Source: Aquimarina sp. TRL1
GTDB lineage: Bacteria; Bacteroidota; Bacteroidia; Flavobacteriales; Flavobacteriaceae
Assembly (NCBI RefSeq): GCF_013365535.1
Contig: NZ_CP053590.1
Location: forward strand, 3,090,501 to 3,154,500
Direction: 5' to 3'
DNA: 64,000 nt
How positions within the stretch are numbered: the stretch's first letter is position 1; each line of letters starts with the position of its first letter. Below the pieces are notes generated by a model, which saw only the letters and a list, made by a program, of their open reading frames with translations, made no database searches and was not told the origin of the DNA. Made by a program: the position numbers and the translations under genes. This document shows, one piece after another, positions 35,750 to 44,839 of the stretch.

Positions 35750-37861
35750 CTAGTTTGGGGTAGGGGATATTTGTAGCTCTTTGTGATAACTGAGAATTTT
35801 ACCAATGCTTTTTTGATCAATACGCTGACAATGCACCATTGCTGTTTCCAAAGCATTGATAATTCGGGCAAAACCCCCATTGTCAAAGATAGGACCGATT
35901 TCTTCTCTAAACCCCCCTTTTTCTATGATGGCTTCTTTTAACTCCTGGGCGGTTTCTATATTAGGTAGTGGCGTAAAGGTAAGATGATCCAATTCCTTGA
36001 TTTCTGTATTTAGTGATTGAATCAATTGATTTATTTTTAATTGAAATCCACTAATTTCTGATTGAAGAATGTCTTCTTTGGATTGCAAAACTTGCAGTTC
36101 CTGTAAGATAAAACCTTTTGTTCGGCTGATGGCTCTGTAGATTGTACTTAGCACAGTATGTTGTTTGTATAACTGTATCAGTTTATCTGTGGTATTTGCT
36201 TGTTTAGCCAGAAGTAGATGGTATGCGCAGAATCGAGTGTCCCAGTCTATAAAACTCTCATTAAACAATTTTTCTCTTTGCTCCAGTAAAAGAGTATATC
36301 CTTCTTGCAGATTTTTCTTATTGTACCGAATACCATTAAACGAGAATTGATTTTCTTTGGTGGTGCCTTCTGAGATTTGCCGTGCTTTTAGTAACAGTTC
36401 CTCAATTTCTTTAATAGGTTTCATGAGGAGTACTAATTCTTCCTTTAATACGGTTAGCGAATATGAATTGTTTTCAGCAATTTTATAGGTTTCTTGTTGT
36501 AAGAGATCCATCGATGGGATGTGAAGATACCTGTTTTCAAAAGTATGGTGATATTCTTCTAATAATTCTTTGCCTTGATTTTCCGCAGTGATGAATGCTT
36601 CAAAAGCTTTTTCGGATACAAAATCAGTTGGTCTTTTTTGTAGGTATTGCGAATATATCAACTGCGTCATTTTCTGCTGAATCGCTTCTTTGGAATCAAA
36701 TAATATCCATGGAGATCTGTTATCTTCTTCACAATGGATATATGGAGTTTTGGCATTGTCTTCTCTAAGATTATTTGGAGGATGGCTGGCATACATATTT
36801 ACTTTAGAGTTTTCTGCTGCACTGAAGTATTTTTTTCCTCCCCGGATATCTGCCGGAAGATTATTGATAATTTCTTTTTGAGCCTCACTGGCTTTTTTAA
36901 CAGCTATCGTATGATGTGTATATAGGTTCTCTACATATATTTTTTTCTGAGCAGCGAGATAAGCGTGTTGTATAGTAGTATTCCACAGTGTAAACCCATC
37001 ATTTAATTTGAATAAAGAAGCGATAATGGCTTCACTTCCAGATGTGTGAATTGCAACTTTATCTGCATTAAATTCCATTTCTCTGGATAATAAGGAATAC
37101 ATGATGTTGAGAAACTGGTAAAAGAGGTTTAATACTTGTCTAATTAACCATATAACAGGAGTAATAATCCAGGCAGCAATAGAAACCCTGATATCTGAGG
37201 CTCTCCATTGTTCTAAGGCTTCATCCCATTTATCTCTGGAGAAGATCATATCATGAATAATAGTATTGGCAGAAATAATATAGCTTCCGATTTTCATACT
37301 TCGTTGAGCGAAATGACCAAACTCATGACTCATAACTGCTTTGAATTCAGATAGATTCAGACAGCTGATTAATCCCAGACCTATGGTGAGATCTTTCTTT
37401 ACTGGGAAAATCAAGCTAAGCCACATATTATTATAGGATACATATGCATTGACATCAGGATCTGCATAGATCGATTTGGGTTTTGGAGCTCCTGTTTCGT
37501 TACAAATTTGATGAATAAAATTCCATAAATTGGGATGATTTTTCTGATCTAGTTTGATTCTGTTGGAAGGAGTGTGGTTTTTTAGTTTTAAAACAAACTT
37601 TAACGTAAATAATAACAACATAACAGCTCCGGCAATAGCTCCTGCTTTTAATAATACGGTGATTTTATTAATAGATCCCATAGGGTAGCTAAATGCATAC
37701 CAAACCAAATATCCTATTGTACATATCAGTATAGAGTATAAGATGAAAAAAAGCAAAATCGACAATACTGCTAAACTTGCTTTTAATTGATACGAAAAGG
37801 GAAGTTTTGTTAATTTTTTTGGGACATGGGTAGGGCTTTTAGGGTAATAGTTTGGTGTCAT
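35750..37861 (-). CDS. M48 family integral membrane zinc metallopeptidase
   Basis: The 703-residue protein has two N-terminal membrane helices (about 29-57 and 67-92). The zinc motif HEFGH is at residues 179-183 (AVMSHEFGHFAQRS), and the third ligand lies in SREMEFNADKVA. Two more hydrophobic segments (about 240-270) surround the active site as in HtpX-like peptidases. The long C-terminal helical region (about 400-700) is a Bacteroidota extension of unknown role. Likely membrane-protein quality control. The next leftward gene (PagL-like) starts 58 nt downstream. Confidence 0.9.
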   Translation of the reverse strand: MTPNYYPKSPTHVPKKLTKLPFSYQLKASLAVLSILLFFILYSILICTIGYLVWYAFSYPMGSINKITVLLKAGAIAGAVMLLLFTLKFVLKLKNHTPSNRIKLDQKNHPNLWNFIHQICNETGAPKPKSIYADPDVNAYVSYNNMWLSLIFPVKKDLTIGLGLISCLNLSEFKAVMSHEFGHFAQRSMKIGSYIISANTIIHDMIFSRDKWDEALEQWRASDIRVSIAAWIITPVIWLIRQVLNLFYQFLNIMYSLLSREMEFNADKVAIHTSGSEAIIASLFKLNDGFTLWNTTIQHAYLAAQKKIYVENLYTHHTIAVKKASEAQKEIINNLPADIRGGKKYFSAAENSKVNMYASHPPNNLREDNAKTPYIHCEEDNRSPWILFDSKEAIQQKMTQLIYSQYLQKRPTDFVSEKAFEAFITAENQGKELLEEYHHTFENRYLHIPSMDLLQQETYKIAENNSYSLTVLKEELVLLMKPIKEIEELLLKARQISEGTTKENQFSFNGIRYNKKNLQEGYTLLLEQREKLFNESFIDWDTRFCAYHLLLAKQANTTDKLIQLYKQHTVLSTIYRAISRTKGFILQELQVLQSKEDILQSEISGFQLKINQLIQSLNTEIKELDHLTFTPLPNIETAQELKEAIIEKGGFREEIGPIFDNGGFARIINALETAMVHCQRIDQKSIGKILSYHKELQISPTPN

Positions 37862-38020
37862 TTATATTGGTTTATTAGTTGTCTAGCTTGTTGCTTGATT
37901 GGGGAGGGTACAATATATAAGCTATTCGTTTTAAGGGAAAAAATGAATAGCTTTAAAAGCTAAAATAACAAAACCATTTAGTTTTTTTAGGAAACTATTA
38001 ATTTACTAGTAATTTTTAAC

Positions 38021-38056
38021 AAAAAAAGACCCCGAAAACAAAAAGTAATCGGGGGG
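38021..38056 (-). terminator. Terminator after the SRPBCC gene
   Basis: CCCCGA (38030-38035) pairs with TCGGGG (38049-38054). The A-run at 38021-38027 becomes a T-run for the leftward transcript that ends at 38077. Confidence 0.6.
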
Positions 38057-38076
38057 ATATATTGAAAAATGAAAAA

Positions 38077-38616
38077 TTATTTTTCCAGAATATTTTTTAA
38101 GTTTTGTAAACCGGTATTGAGGTCGTCTCCAATCATTTGTTCGAAATCCATGAAGAGCATCATAAGGTTCATAGGGTAATCCATATGTCCACTGAATCCC
38201 CATTTCACTTTTGTTTTATTTCCGGATATTGCTTCTGTAATCATATAGGCAGGTTCCGTTGATTGAAAAGGTGTCAAAAAACGAAGTTCATAATCAATAC
38301 GTTCTCCTTCCGTAATTTTTTTTATTTCCTGTTCTCCTTTTCCGACTTCTTCATTTTCACTATCCCAGGCAGCGATAAACCCTACCATACCATCAGTACC
38401 ACTATATGTTTTTTTCATTTCAGGATCCATCAATGCCCATTTGCTATATTGATCTTGATTTTTGAGATACTTTACATATTCAAAAACTTCCTGTTTGGGT
38501 TTGTCGATGATGACTTCTCTTTCCACATCATACTCTTTTTTTACAAATAATGCAGTAATGAGGGGAATGGCTATTAGAATAGCAATAACGAGTAAAATTT
38601 TTTTTAAAATTCCCAT
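38077..38616 (-). CDS. SRPBCC (START/polyketide-cyclase-like) family protein, membrane-anchored
   Basis: The 179-residue protein has one N-terminal membrane helix (GILKKILLVIAILIAIPLITALFV). An SRPBCC fold follows: VEREVIIDKPKQEVFEYVK, SKWALMDPEMKKTYSGTDG, KGEQEIKKITEGERIDYELRF. This hydrophobic-pocket fold binds lipids or other small ligands. The ligand is unknown. It is a single gene with its own terminator. Confidence 0.85.
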   Translation of the reverse strand: MGILKKILLVIAILIAIPLITALFVKKEYDVEREVIIDKPKQEVFEYVKYLKNQDQYSKWALMDPEMKKTYSGTDGMVGFIAAWDSENEEVGKGEQEIKKITEGERIDYELRFLTPFQSTEPAYMITEAISGNKTKVKWGFSGHMDYPMNLMMLFMDFEQMIGDDLNTGLQNLKNILEK

Positions 38617-39101
38617 GATAATTTAGTGTTATGTTATTGATTTGATTGGTTTTAGATATTGTTATGGTTTCTTTAAAGATAAATGTAATTTTCAAGAACC
38701 TCAAATATCTGTAGGTCAGATCATGTAGAATGTCAATTAAAAAAAGAGGATTGGTGTTATTTTTTTAATTTTTTTTAAAAAAAGTGTAAGGCTTGTCAAA
38801 AAAGCCCGACTAAGGTGGTATCGGTTTTCAAAAAGACAGAAGGATTTATGATGAATTTAGAATGTAAAATCGATCGTTTTCTACTTTTCTCAATCATCTT
38901 TATCCGAATCAAAATAAATTACTCTTGTTAAACATTTGCCAGTGTTTACTAGGGAATCTATCAAAAGAAAAGATAAGATGTTTCATAAGAAGATAGATTC
39001 CCTTTTTTATGTTTTACCCGATAATTGAGGGATAGATACTTAAGGAGTAGCTTTTTGATTTATTCTTTTCCCCATAGATATTTCTCCTGCCTACATTAAT
39101 C
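38617..39101. other. Gene-free region with a rightward terminator
   Basis: About 485 nt without a convincing gene. The longest rightward frame begins at two ATGs near 38848 and encodes only about 27 residues. A rightward hairpin terminator (38951-39008) has no obvious rightward gene to terminate, so an unannotated small transcript is possible. Confidence 0.45.
38951..39008 (+). terminator. Orphan rightward terminator
   Basis: AGGGAATCTATC (38951-38962) pairs perfectly with GATAGATTCCCT (38992-39003) and a T-run follows. The loop is long (29 nt). No rightward gene precedes it within 4 kb. Confidence 0.6.
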
Positions 39102-40133
39102 CTATTCTTTTTTATCGGTAGTGGTTGATGGTGTCAATGCGGTTACAAAAGCTTCTTTCTGATCTACAGCTAAGGCAATTCGGGTAACTGTTTTATTTTT
39201 TCCATATAATTGATGTATTGTATATGGTTTTTTCAGGTCGATAAAAACAGAATGACTATCCAGGTCTCCAAGAGGAGAGAGTTTGGTTGTTTGGTGTTCT
39301 CCTTCTGGAATTGCAGCACTGCTAATGGTTACGGCAGCAATGTCTTTTTTCAGAATATTTACCTCACTAAGAATCCCGAATCGCAATAAAAGTGTATCCT
39401 GTTCTATGCGAATTGGTCTTTTGATAATTGCTTTTGAAATCCCGAAAATCTGAATAGCAGAGTAACAACTAATTCCACTGAGAATCCAGGCAGTAATCAG
39501 ACTCCATTTTTCTATCCAAATGTGCAATACATATGTTTCGATTCCTATGATAAAGATAAATGCAAATAACAAAGTGATGATGCCACTGTTTTTGTGATAG
39601 CTAAAAGTTGTGGACGTTGTTGGTACAGGTTTCCAAAACCAAAATCCATAATATATAATTGCAATCTCTGAAGATAGTAGTGCTGCTATTTTTTTAGGTA
39701 CGATTTGTTCACAAGTTTCTCTTACTGCTGTATAAAAATCAAGTTGCTTTTTGTGTACTTTTTTAAACTTTTTGATAGTAGTAACCACTTTATAGATAAC
39801 AGTGAGTACTATCGTAATTTCTATAACAGGTAATCCCCAGTTTTTAAACGCGATTAAATATTGCTGATGCGCTTCCGGAAGAATATACGAACCGGTTATC
39901 ACACCCAGTACAAGTACTGGTACCAATGTGGTTTTTGGGATATTGGTTTTTCTTATTAATAAAAAATAGACCAATGGTATTGTTAGTAGAAGGTCAAGTG
40001 TAATTCCCAGAGATAAGGTGGCTGTATGTGCAGTAAAAAATGGAGAATATGGAATGAGAATTACAGCTGTTAATAATACTATCGGAATACCGGCGATAGC
40101 AACTTTATGAAGATTGGTGATAGCTGGTTTCAT
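39102..40133 (-). CDS. Multi-pass membrane protein of unknown function (343 aa)
   Basis: About six or seven hydrophobic segments are visible (roughly residues 11-33, 37-60, 69-90, 97-117, 155-172, 182-205 and 212-233). A soluble C-terminal domain follows (RPIRIEQDTLLLRFGILSEVNILKKD) that resembles small PH-like domains placed after membrane helices. It also has VTISSAAIPEG and HSVFIDLKKPYTIHQLYGK. No catalytic motif is evident. It is the distal gene of a short leftward run with the NTF2-like gene. Confidence 0.75.
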   Translation of the reverse strand: MKPAITNLHKVAIAGIPIVLLTAVILIPYSPFFTAHTATLSLGITLDLLLTIPLVYFLLIRKTNIPKTTLVPVLVLGVITGSYILPEAHQQYLIAFKNWGLPVIEITIVLTVIYKVVTTIKKFKKVHKKQLDFYTAVRETCEQIVPKKIAALLSSEIAIIYYGFWFWKPVPTTSTTFSYHKNSGIITLLFAFIFIIGIETYVLHIWIEKWSLITAWILSGISCYSAIQIFGISKAIIKRPIRIEQDTLLLRFGILSEVNILKKDIAAVTISSAAIPEGEHQTTKLSPLGDLDSHSVFIDLKKPYTIHQLYGKNKTVTRIALAVDQKEAFVTALTPSTTTDKKE

Positions 40134-40207
40134 ACTATTTGTCTTAATTGTTAGTATTGTGGTGATGGTTCATCTTATAGAATGATAAGATGATTTATTT
40201 TGATACA

Positions 40208-40636
40208 CTATTGTTTTGGTTTTCTGACAAAGCGTACTTCTGATATTTTTCCATATTCAATTGTGTAGATAGCTAATGCCTCTCGAATTTTTGATTTGTC
40301 TTTCCCTATACCTGTCAAGGCTTCTTTGTCTATTACGACATTACCATATACAGTTCTGGAAACCACTTCGCAATGAAGGTTCGGAGTTCTTTCAAAAAAA
40401 CCGGCATATCGTTTCCTCATGGTTTCTTTTCCCTGATATCTCAATTCATTAGGGTAGGTATATACTTTGATACTATCACTATATGGAATCAGGAATTCGT
40501 CTATATTTCTCTTGTTATAAGCTTCCAGTTGTTGTTGTGCCAATGCACGGGAGATATCCTCTATGTTTTCGGTTTGAGCATATCCTGCAAAACTTACTAT
40601 ACATAAAAACAGGGTAGGTATTTGGTATCGTTTCAT
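40208..40636 (-). CDS. Secreted NTF2/SnoaL-like protein
   Basis: The 142-residue protein has a signal peptide (MKRYQIPTLFLCIVSFAGYAQ). A cone-shaped NTF2-like fold follows: RALAQQQLEAYNKRNIDEFL, DSIKVYTYPNELRYQGKETM, CEVVSRTVYGNVVIDKE. Such proteins are often described as steroid-isomerase-like. The substrate is unknown. It lies 74 nt upstream of the membrane protein, on the same strand. Confidence 0.85.
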   Translation of the reverse strand: MKRYQIPTLFLCIVSFAGYAQTENIEDISRALAQQQLEAYNKRNIDEFLIPYSDSIKVYTYPNELRYQGKETMRKRYAGFFERTPNLHCEVVSRTVYGNVVIDKEALTGIGKDKSKIREALAIYTIEYGKISEVRFVRKPKQ

Positions 40637-40807
40637 TTGTTTACTGTATGGTTGTTTCTTTGATTATCGAGATGTAAATGATTCGAGACTTCCCTCGAAA
40701 TGAGTGTTTGTTTTTTTATGTAATGCCTCTGGTGCTAGCACTGAGGGAGGTATCGTACTATTACTGTCATCAGGAGGACTAACCTGATGTATTTATTTAA
40801 TACGTTT

Positions 40808-40978
40808 TTATGATTTAATAGGAGTGTTTTCTAATTCAAAAAATCCCCAGACTAAACTGGAACCAGAGATAAATCCAAAAACATTCGTTGCAATTCCCTC
40901 TCCAAGTACGATGTTATAACCACATGCTATACTGCCAAGGACTCCCAAAATAAGAATAAGATATCGAGTGTTTTTCAT
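40808..40978 (-). CDS. Small two-helix membrane protein (56 aa)
   Basis: The frame starts at an ATG (40978) and ends at TAA, encoding MKNTRYLILILGVLGSIACG and then VLGEGIATNVFGFISGSSLV. Two hydrophobic segments give a hairpin. The Cys at about residue 19 could be a lipobox, but the flanking residues fit poorly. It is below common length cut-offs, but the composition and start look real. The function is unknown. Confidence 0.5.
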   Translation of the reverse strand: MKNTRYLILILGVLGSIACGYNIVLGEGIATNVFGFISGSSLVWGFFELENTPIKS

Positions 40979-41148
40979 AAGTTGATTGTTATTTGTTATC
41001 CTATTCTATAAGTATCTTTTTTGGGGAAAATGTTACAAAAAAAAGATCTTTTGTGCTATAAAAGAAGTCGTTAAATGCGATTGGTAATAGTGTGTTTTGT
41101 ATACCACAGGAATCCGATCAGTATGAGACTCTCTTAAGAAGTAAAAAG

Positions 41149-41532
41149 TTAATAAAGTCTTATAGAAGATTGTTGCTCTTTATGGGCAGCAGCACGTTTT
41201 TTTCGTTTGCGTCTTTGTTGCTTAAAAAATTGTTTCCTGATTCGCCAGATGATTCGTTCTATAATAAATGCATATAACATACAGTTAAGTAAGAGTCCCG
41301 TAAAAAAAGTAAAAGCTCCTCCAATATGAATATAGGTTCCTGCAATAGTATGCGTAGGGAAACGTAAAAATTCGAAAATCGGGATAAAAAGTAACCAGGG
41401 AGAATCTTTATCCAAAATTCCTTCTTCGGCAGCGAAAACAGAAAGAAAACTAGGGACCAATAAAGTGAGTAATACAATGATAACCAATGTAAAAATGGTT
41501 TTGTCGAAGTGTTTTAAGTGTAGTTGGGTCAT
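41149..41532 (-). CDS. Membrane protein with basic C-terminal tail (127 aa)
   Basis: Three hydrophobic segments (about residues 12-34, 45-60 and 68-95) are followed by a strongly basic tail (IRKQFFKQQRRKRKKRAAA). Two helices would be linked by a short exported loop. No family is recognised. It stands alone. Confidence 0.65.
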   Translation of the reverse strand: MTQLHLKHFDKTIFTLVIIVLLTLLVPSFLSVFAAEEGILDKDSPWLLFIPIFEFLRFPTHTIAGTYIHIGGAFTFFTGLLLNCMLYAFIIERIIWRIRKQFFKQQRRKRKKRAAAHKEQQSSIRLY

Positions 41533-41690
41533 GGGGCAATGGTCGTTATTTGGTTAGTTTCGTTATTGAATTTCAGTATCAATAACAATGCCTTTCTTTG
41601 TTTTTCGAACTTAAAAAAATGTGAAAAAAAAGCTTTTTTTCAGAGATAATGGGTAAGGAGTAAATAGGTTAAGGGTATCCCGTTATGTAA

Positions 41691-41730
41691 AAAAAAGAAC
41701 CATCACCCATTAATAAAAAGTGATGGTTTG
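41691..41730 (-). terminator. Terminator after the DsbA-like gene
   Basis: AACCATCAC (41698-41706) pairs with GTGATGGTT (41720-41728), with an A-run on the + strand that is a T-run for the leftward transcript ending at 41786. Confidence 0.75.
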
Positions 41731-41785
41731 TTATATGGTACTTTTTTTATGACATGGAATACACATTTGAGCATATTCCGCGGAA

Positions 41786-42445
41786 TTATTTGTTTAATAA
41801 GAATTTTATCAGGTTGAGGTATTCTTCCTCGGAATTGAGATTCGAGTATAAAACAAGGTATTTATTATTTACTAAGAAATTAGGAACCATAGTTAATCCA
41901 GCTTCCTTGAAGGATTCATTAAAATTACTAACCATGGAATCAGTTCCAAAACTGGTATAAGCAGCATCGTAATCTCTTGGATCAATTCCGGCATCTATAA
42001 AAAGTTGACGGATAGCAGACTCTTTCAGTTCTTGTTCCTTTTTATGAATGAGATCAAAAATACGAGGAACAATTTTTTCGGTTATGTCAAAACTCATCGC
42101 TATAACATATGCCTTACTGAGATAATATGCTTTATTTCCTTTTTTAGAAGCGACAGGAATTTTATTAACGGTTACTTCTGAGGGAATTTCTTTTTCCAGG
42201 CTTTTTAGTAATGGCTGAAACTGGTAGCAGCGGTCATCAAAAAACGAAAAAAAATGTTTTAGTTCCGGAATGGTGGATTTAGGTAACGACAATTCTTTGT
42301 AATGTACTCCTTCTTCAAACGTAGTGTTGCTACAAACAGCTGAGGTTGATTTGATGTCTATACAGCTATTTGATGTTGCGATAAGTGCATTTGTTTGTAT
42401 CCCTACGAACACCATGCACAATACTGTGATCATTTTCTTTTTCAT
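41786..42445 (-). CDS. DsbA-like thioredoxin-fold protein with degenerate active site (DDRC)
   Basis: The 219-residue protein has a signal peptide and a full DsbA-like body: FEEGVHYKELSLPKS, ELKHFFSFFDDRCYQFQPLL, RQLFIDAGIDPRDYDAAYTSF and the cis-Pro segment LTMVPNFLVNNKY. In DsbA the active site reads FFCPHCYQF. Here it is FFDDRCYQF, so the nucleophilic Cys and the Pro-His pair are replaced (Asp70, Asp71, Arg72, Cys73). It cannot be a normal dithiol oxidase; a binding, chaperone or single-cysteine role is more likely. The resemblance to proteobacterial DsbA is unusually close for a flavobacterium. Confidence 0.85.
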   Translation of the reverse strand: MKKKMITVLCMVFVGIQTNALIATSNSCIDIKSTSAVCSNTTFEEGVHYKELSLPKSTIPELKHFFSFFDDRCYQFQPLLKSLEKEIPSEVTVNKIPVASKKGNKAYYLSKAYVIAMSFDITEKIVPRIFDLIHKKEQELKESAIRQLFIDAGIDPRDYDAAYTSFGTDSMVSNFNESFKEAGLTMVPNFLVNNKYLVLYSNLNSEEEYLNLIKFLLNK

Positions 42446-43195
42446 GAGGGTATAGGTTTTAGAGTTAAGTAGTGTATCAGAAAAACGATAAGTTTTTTAT
42501 ACACAAATTTAGTTAGGTATCGTTTTGATTCATTCAGTAAAATTTTAATGTTTCGAGGAATCTCCCCCGAAGTCGTTACTAGGTCTATTTATAACTCTTT
42601 TTATAGTTATGTTATTGTATATTAGAAAGATATGTTATTTTTTAGTAAAAGAAAATAGGTTATTTTACTTATTTGTAAGTGTCTGATAATCTTGTGTTAA
42701 GAAGTTGGTGTGAGCGTGTTATTATGGAGTTCCCCCAGGGCATACTGAGGAGGGATGTGTGCGAATAATTGGCATTAATAACCAAAAACGTCAGATTTCA
42801 TAATCTACCTATGGATTTTTGTTGTTTTTTGAAGAGAAAAGCTACTTTATAGGCAGTATAAAATAGCTTTTCTTTACTAGGTGATTCAGGGCTGATACAT
42901 ATCTATGCCCCTAATACAAAAACAAGCCCTGTAATATCTCAAACGGAATTTATTGTTTACAGAAGATATATTTCGGGTTGTTTTTTAGTGTGTAATATAT
43001 AGTTAAGATTGATTGGTTACAATATATAAGGCATCCCTTTATACCTAGGGATATCCAATAGAGGATTTGCTGCGAAAATAGAATTTTATAACCAAATAGT
43101 ATTATGGGAAACCGTAATCGTTTAATTGTTTTATAAGGAATAATCCATAACTACTTGTACGGTATTTTTTTAAGAAAAAAATACTTAGAAACAGA
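42446..43195. other. 750-nt gene-free region
   Basis: No convincing coding frame on either strand. It contains one terminator-like hairpin at 42836-42872, listed separately, and is otherwise A+T-rich. It separates the DsbA-like gene from the AraC gene and may hold a decayed gene or a small RNA. Confidence 0.5.
42836..42872. terminator. Terminator-like hairpin in a gene-free region
   Basis: GAAAAGCTA-C-TTTATA (42836-42851) pairs with TATAAA-A-TAGCTTTTC (42857-42872), with one mismatch and a 5-nt loop. There is no adjacent gene end. Confidence 0.5.
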
Positions 43196-43996
43196 TCAGA
43201 TACTTTTGTAATAAAAATGGTGTCTAGCTTTTTTTGTTTGCAGATATTCAACGGGAGTTTGTCCTGTAAAAACCTTACATTCTCTTATGAAATGGCTTTG
43301 GTCATAGTAGCCATAGGTAAGTGCAGTCTGCAGGTAGTCGGTAGTATGATTTAATAATAATTTTTTTATAGTTGTCTGGAATCGGGCAATACGATGAAAT
43401 TTTTTAGGAGAAATCCCAAACCGACTACCGAAGCATCGCTCAAAATGACGAAAGCTGATTCCTGCTTTGGAAGAAGTTGTTTCTAAAGTGTTTGACTGAA
43501 CATTTTTATAAAGGTGGTGTATAATAGCATCCCAATCAATCGTCTCTTTTTGCCGATGTTTTATAAGTTGCAATAATAAAAAAGATTCTATGGCTTGTAT
43601 TTTAGCGGTGATATCTATAGAAGTATCTATTTTTTCCTGTAGTAATACTGCTTCTTTTCCCCAGATATCTTCTGTAGATAGATATGCGTCATTAAGGAGT
43701 TTGAACGGAATGTCACAAAAATGTCTGAATGTACCGCTTTTAAAACGAATGGAAAGAAAATGAACATGTGAATTGGCATCAATTCGCGTTTTTTTTCTAG
43801 GACAGAAGGTATGCGCTTTCTGGAGTGTATTATGAGCGATTGTATAGGGTTCGCCCAGATGAAAAATAATTTCAAGCCCAGTACCGGCTAAAACCTCTGG
43901 CATTTCAAAAGTTTTGCCATTAGTATATTCCCATACATAGAAGCGATCTATATACGGAACTAATAATGGAGTGGGTTTGTAATGTGTTTTTTTCAA
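43196..43996 (-). CDS. AraC family transcriptional regulator (ligand domain of the DUF6597 type)
   Basis: The C-terminal double HTH is clear: SKAGISFRHFERCFGSRFGI, then SPKKFHRIARFQ, LQTALTYGYYDQSHFIREC and TGQTPVEYL. The N-terminal half (KPTPLLVPYIDRFYVWEY, then GTGLEIIFHLGEPY) matches the DUF6597-type sensor of Bacteroidota AraC proteins. I prefer a TTG start at 43996 (266 residues, beginning at the family start KKTHYKPTP). A GTG at 44053 is also in frame but lies in a large palindrome. It follows the SDR gene on the same strand. Confidence 0.85.
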   Translation of the reverse strand: MKKTHYKPTPLLVPYIDRFYVWEYTNGKTFEMPEVLAGTGLEIIFHLGEPYTIAHNTLQKAHTFCPRKKTRIDANSHVHFLSIRFKSGTFRHFCDIPFKLLNDAYLSTEDIWGKEAVLLQEKIDTSIDITAKIQAIESFLLLQLIKHRQKETIDWDAIIHHLYKNVQSNTLETTSSKAGISFRHFERCFGSRFGISPKKFHRIARFQTTIKKLLLNHTTDYLQTALTYGYYDQSHFIRECKVFTGQTPVEYLQTKKARHHFYYKSI

Positions 43997-44046
43997 AAGT
44001 AAAATTAATCTGGATGCAAAAATACAAAGTCTTTTTGGGCTACTAT

Positions 44047-44094
44047 AATGCACCAGTCCCTTTTCTTATTATAAGAAAGTTTCCTGATGCATTG
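44047..44094. repeat. Long imperfect palindrome between SDR and AraC genes
   Basis: The core TTTCTTAT-T-ATAAGAAA (44062-44078) is perfect. Outer arms AATGCACCAG (44048-44057) and CTGATGCATT (about 44084-44093) pair with one mismatch. It could be an operator or a transcript hairpin between the two leftward genes. Confidence 0.55.
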
Positions 44095-44116
44095 TAGGAT
44101 ATATCTATTAGTAATA

Positions 44117-44830
44117 TTATGGATTTGTAGACCAGATTCCTGCTGTGTTGATAAATACACGTCTGTTTAATTGTAGATGTGCTAGTACCAGTTCGGCTAT
44201 ATCTTCCGGTTGCATTACTTTTTCCGGGTTCCCATCAGTAAGGTTTAAATCCAGTGCCATATCTGTAGCCACTGTACTTGGAGTAAGTGCTGTAACTCTG
44301 ATATTGTGTTTTCTTACTTCTTGCATAAGTGATTCTGTAAGACCGATTACTCCAAACTTGGAAGCGCTATAAGCACTTGTGACAGCGGCTCCTTTTAAGC
44401 CTGCAGTAGAAGAAATATTAATGATATCCCCGCTTTTTTGAGCAATCATATTAGCTAAGAAAGTGCGAGTCACATGATAAGTTCCCAATAGGTTGATATT
44501 GATTACTTGTTGCCAGTCTTCAGGAGGCATCTCCAGAAAATTACCAAATCGACCAATTCCGGCATTATTAATCAGGATATCAATCGAAGTGAATGTTTTA
44601 TAAACTGTTTCGGCAGCGGCAGTAACCTCTTCTAATGAAGAAATATCCGCCGTGGCAATCACGGTTTGTACTCCATGTGTTGCTGCTTCCTCGGCTACTT
44701 TTTTTAGATCAGTAGCTGTTCTGGCTAGTAAGGCTACATTGACTCCTTCTTTGGCTAAAGCGATGGCTATCGCTTTTCCTATTCCTTTTCCTGCTCCTGT
44801 AATCAGGGCATTTTTTCCTTTTAGGTTCAT
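44117..44830 (-). CDS. SDR family oxidoreductase (3-ketoacyl-ACP-reductase-like)
   Basis: The 237-residue classical short-chain dehydrogenase has [22 protein letters not shown] (TGxxxGxG cofactor motif). It also has [12 protein letters not shown], catalytic Ser in IINISSTAG, and YSASKFG carrying Tyr and Lys. NADP(H) is the likely cofactor. The substrate is unknown. It starts 9 nt after the antibiotic-biosynthesis-monooxygenase gene, so the two form an operon, and it is followed by the AraC gene. Confidence 0.93.
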   Translation of the reverse strand: MNLKGKNALITGAGKGIGKAIAIALAKEGVNVALLARTATDLKKVAEEAATHGVQTVIATADISSLEEVTAAAETVYKTFTSIDILINNAGIGRFGNFLEMPPEDWQQVININLLGTYHVTRTFLANMIAQKSGDIINISSTAGLKGAAVTSAYSASKFGVIGLTESLMQEVRKHNIRVTALTPSTVATDMALDLNLTDGNPEKVMQPEDIAELVLAHLQLNRRVFINTAGIWSTNP

Positions 44831-44839
44831 TTTTTTTAA

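Noticed and set aside
34447..35886. Longer form of the acyloxyacyl hydrolase starting at 35886
   Set aside because: The extra 65 residues overlap the M48 gene and precede a perfect signal peptide at 35691.
38848..38940. Short rightward frame of about 27 residues beginning with two Met
   Set aside because: Too short, no conserved motif, and only weakly signal-peptide-like. Noted because of the downstream orphan terminator but not called.
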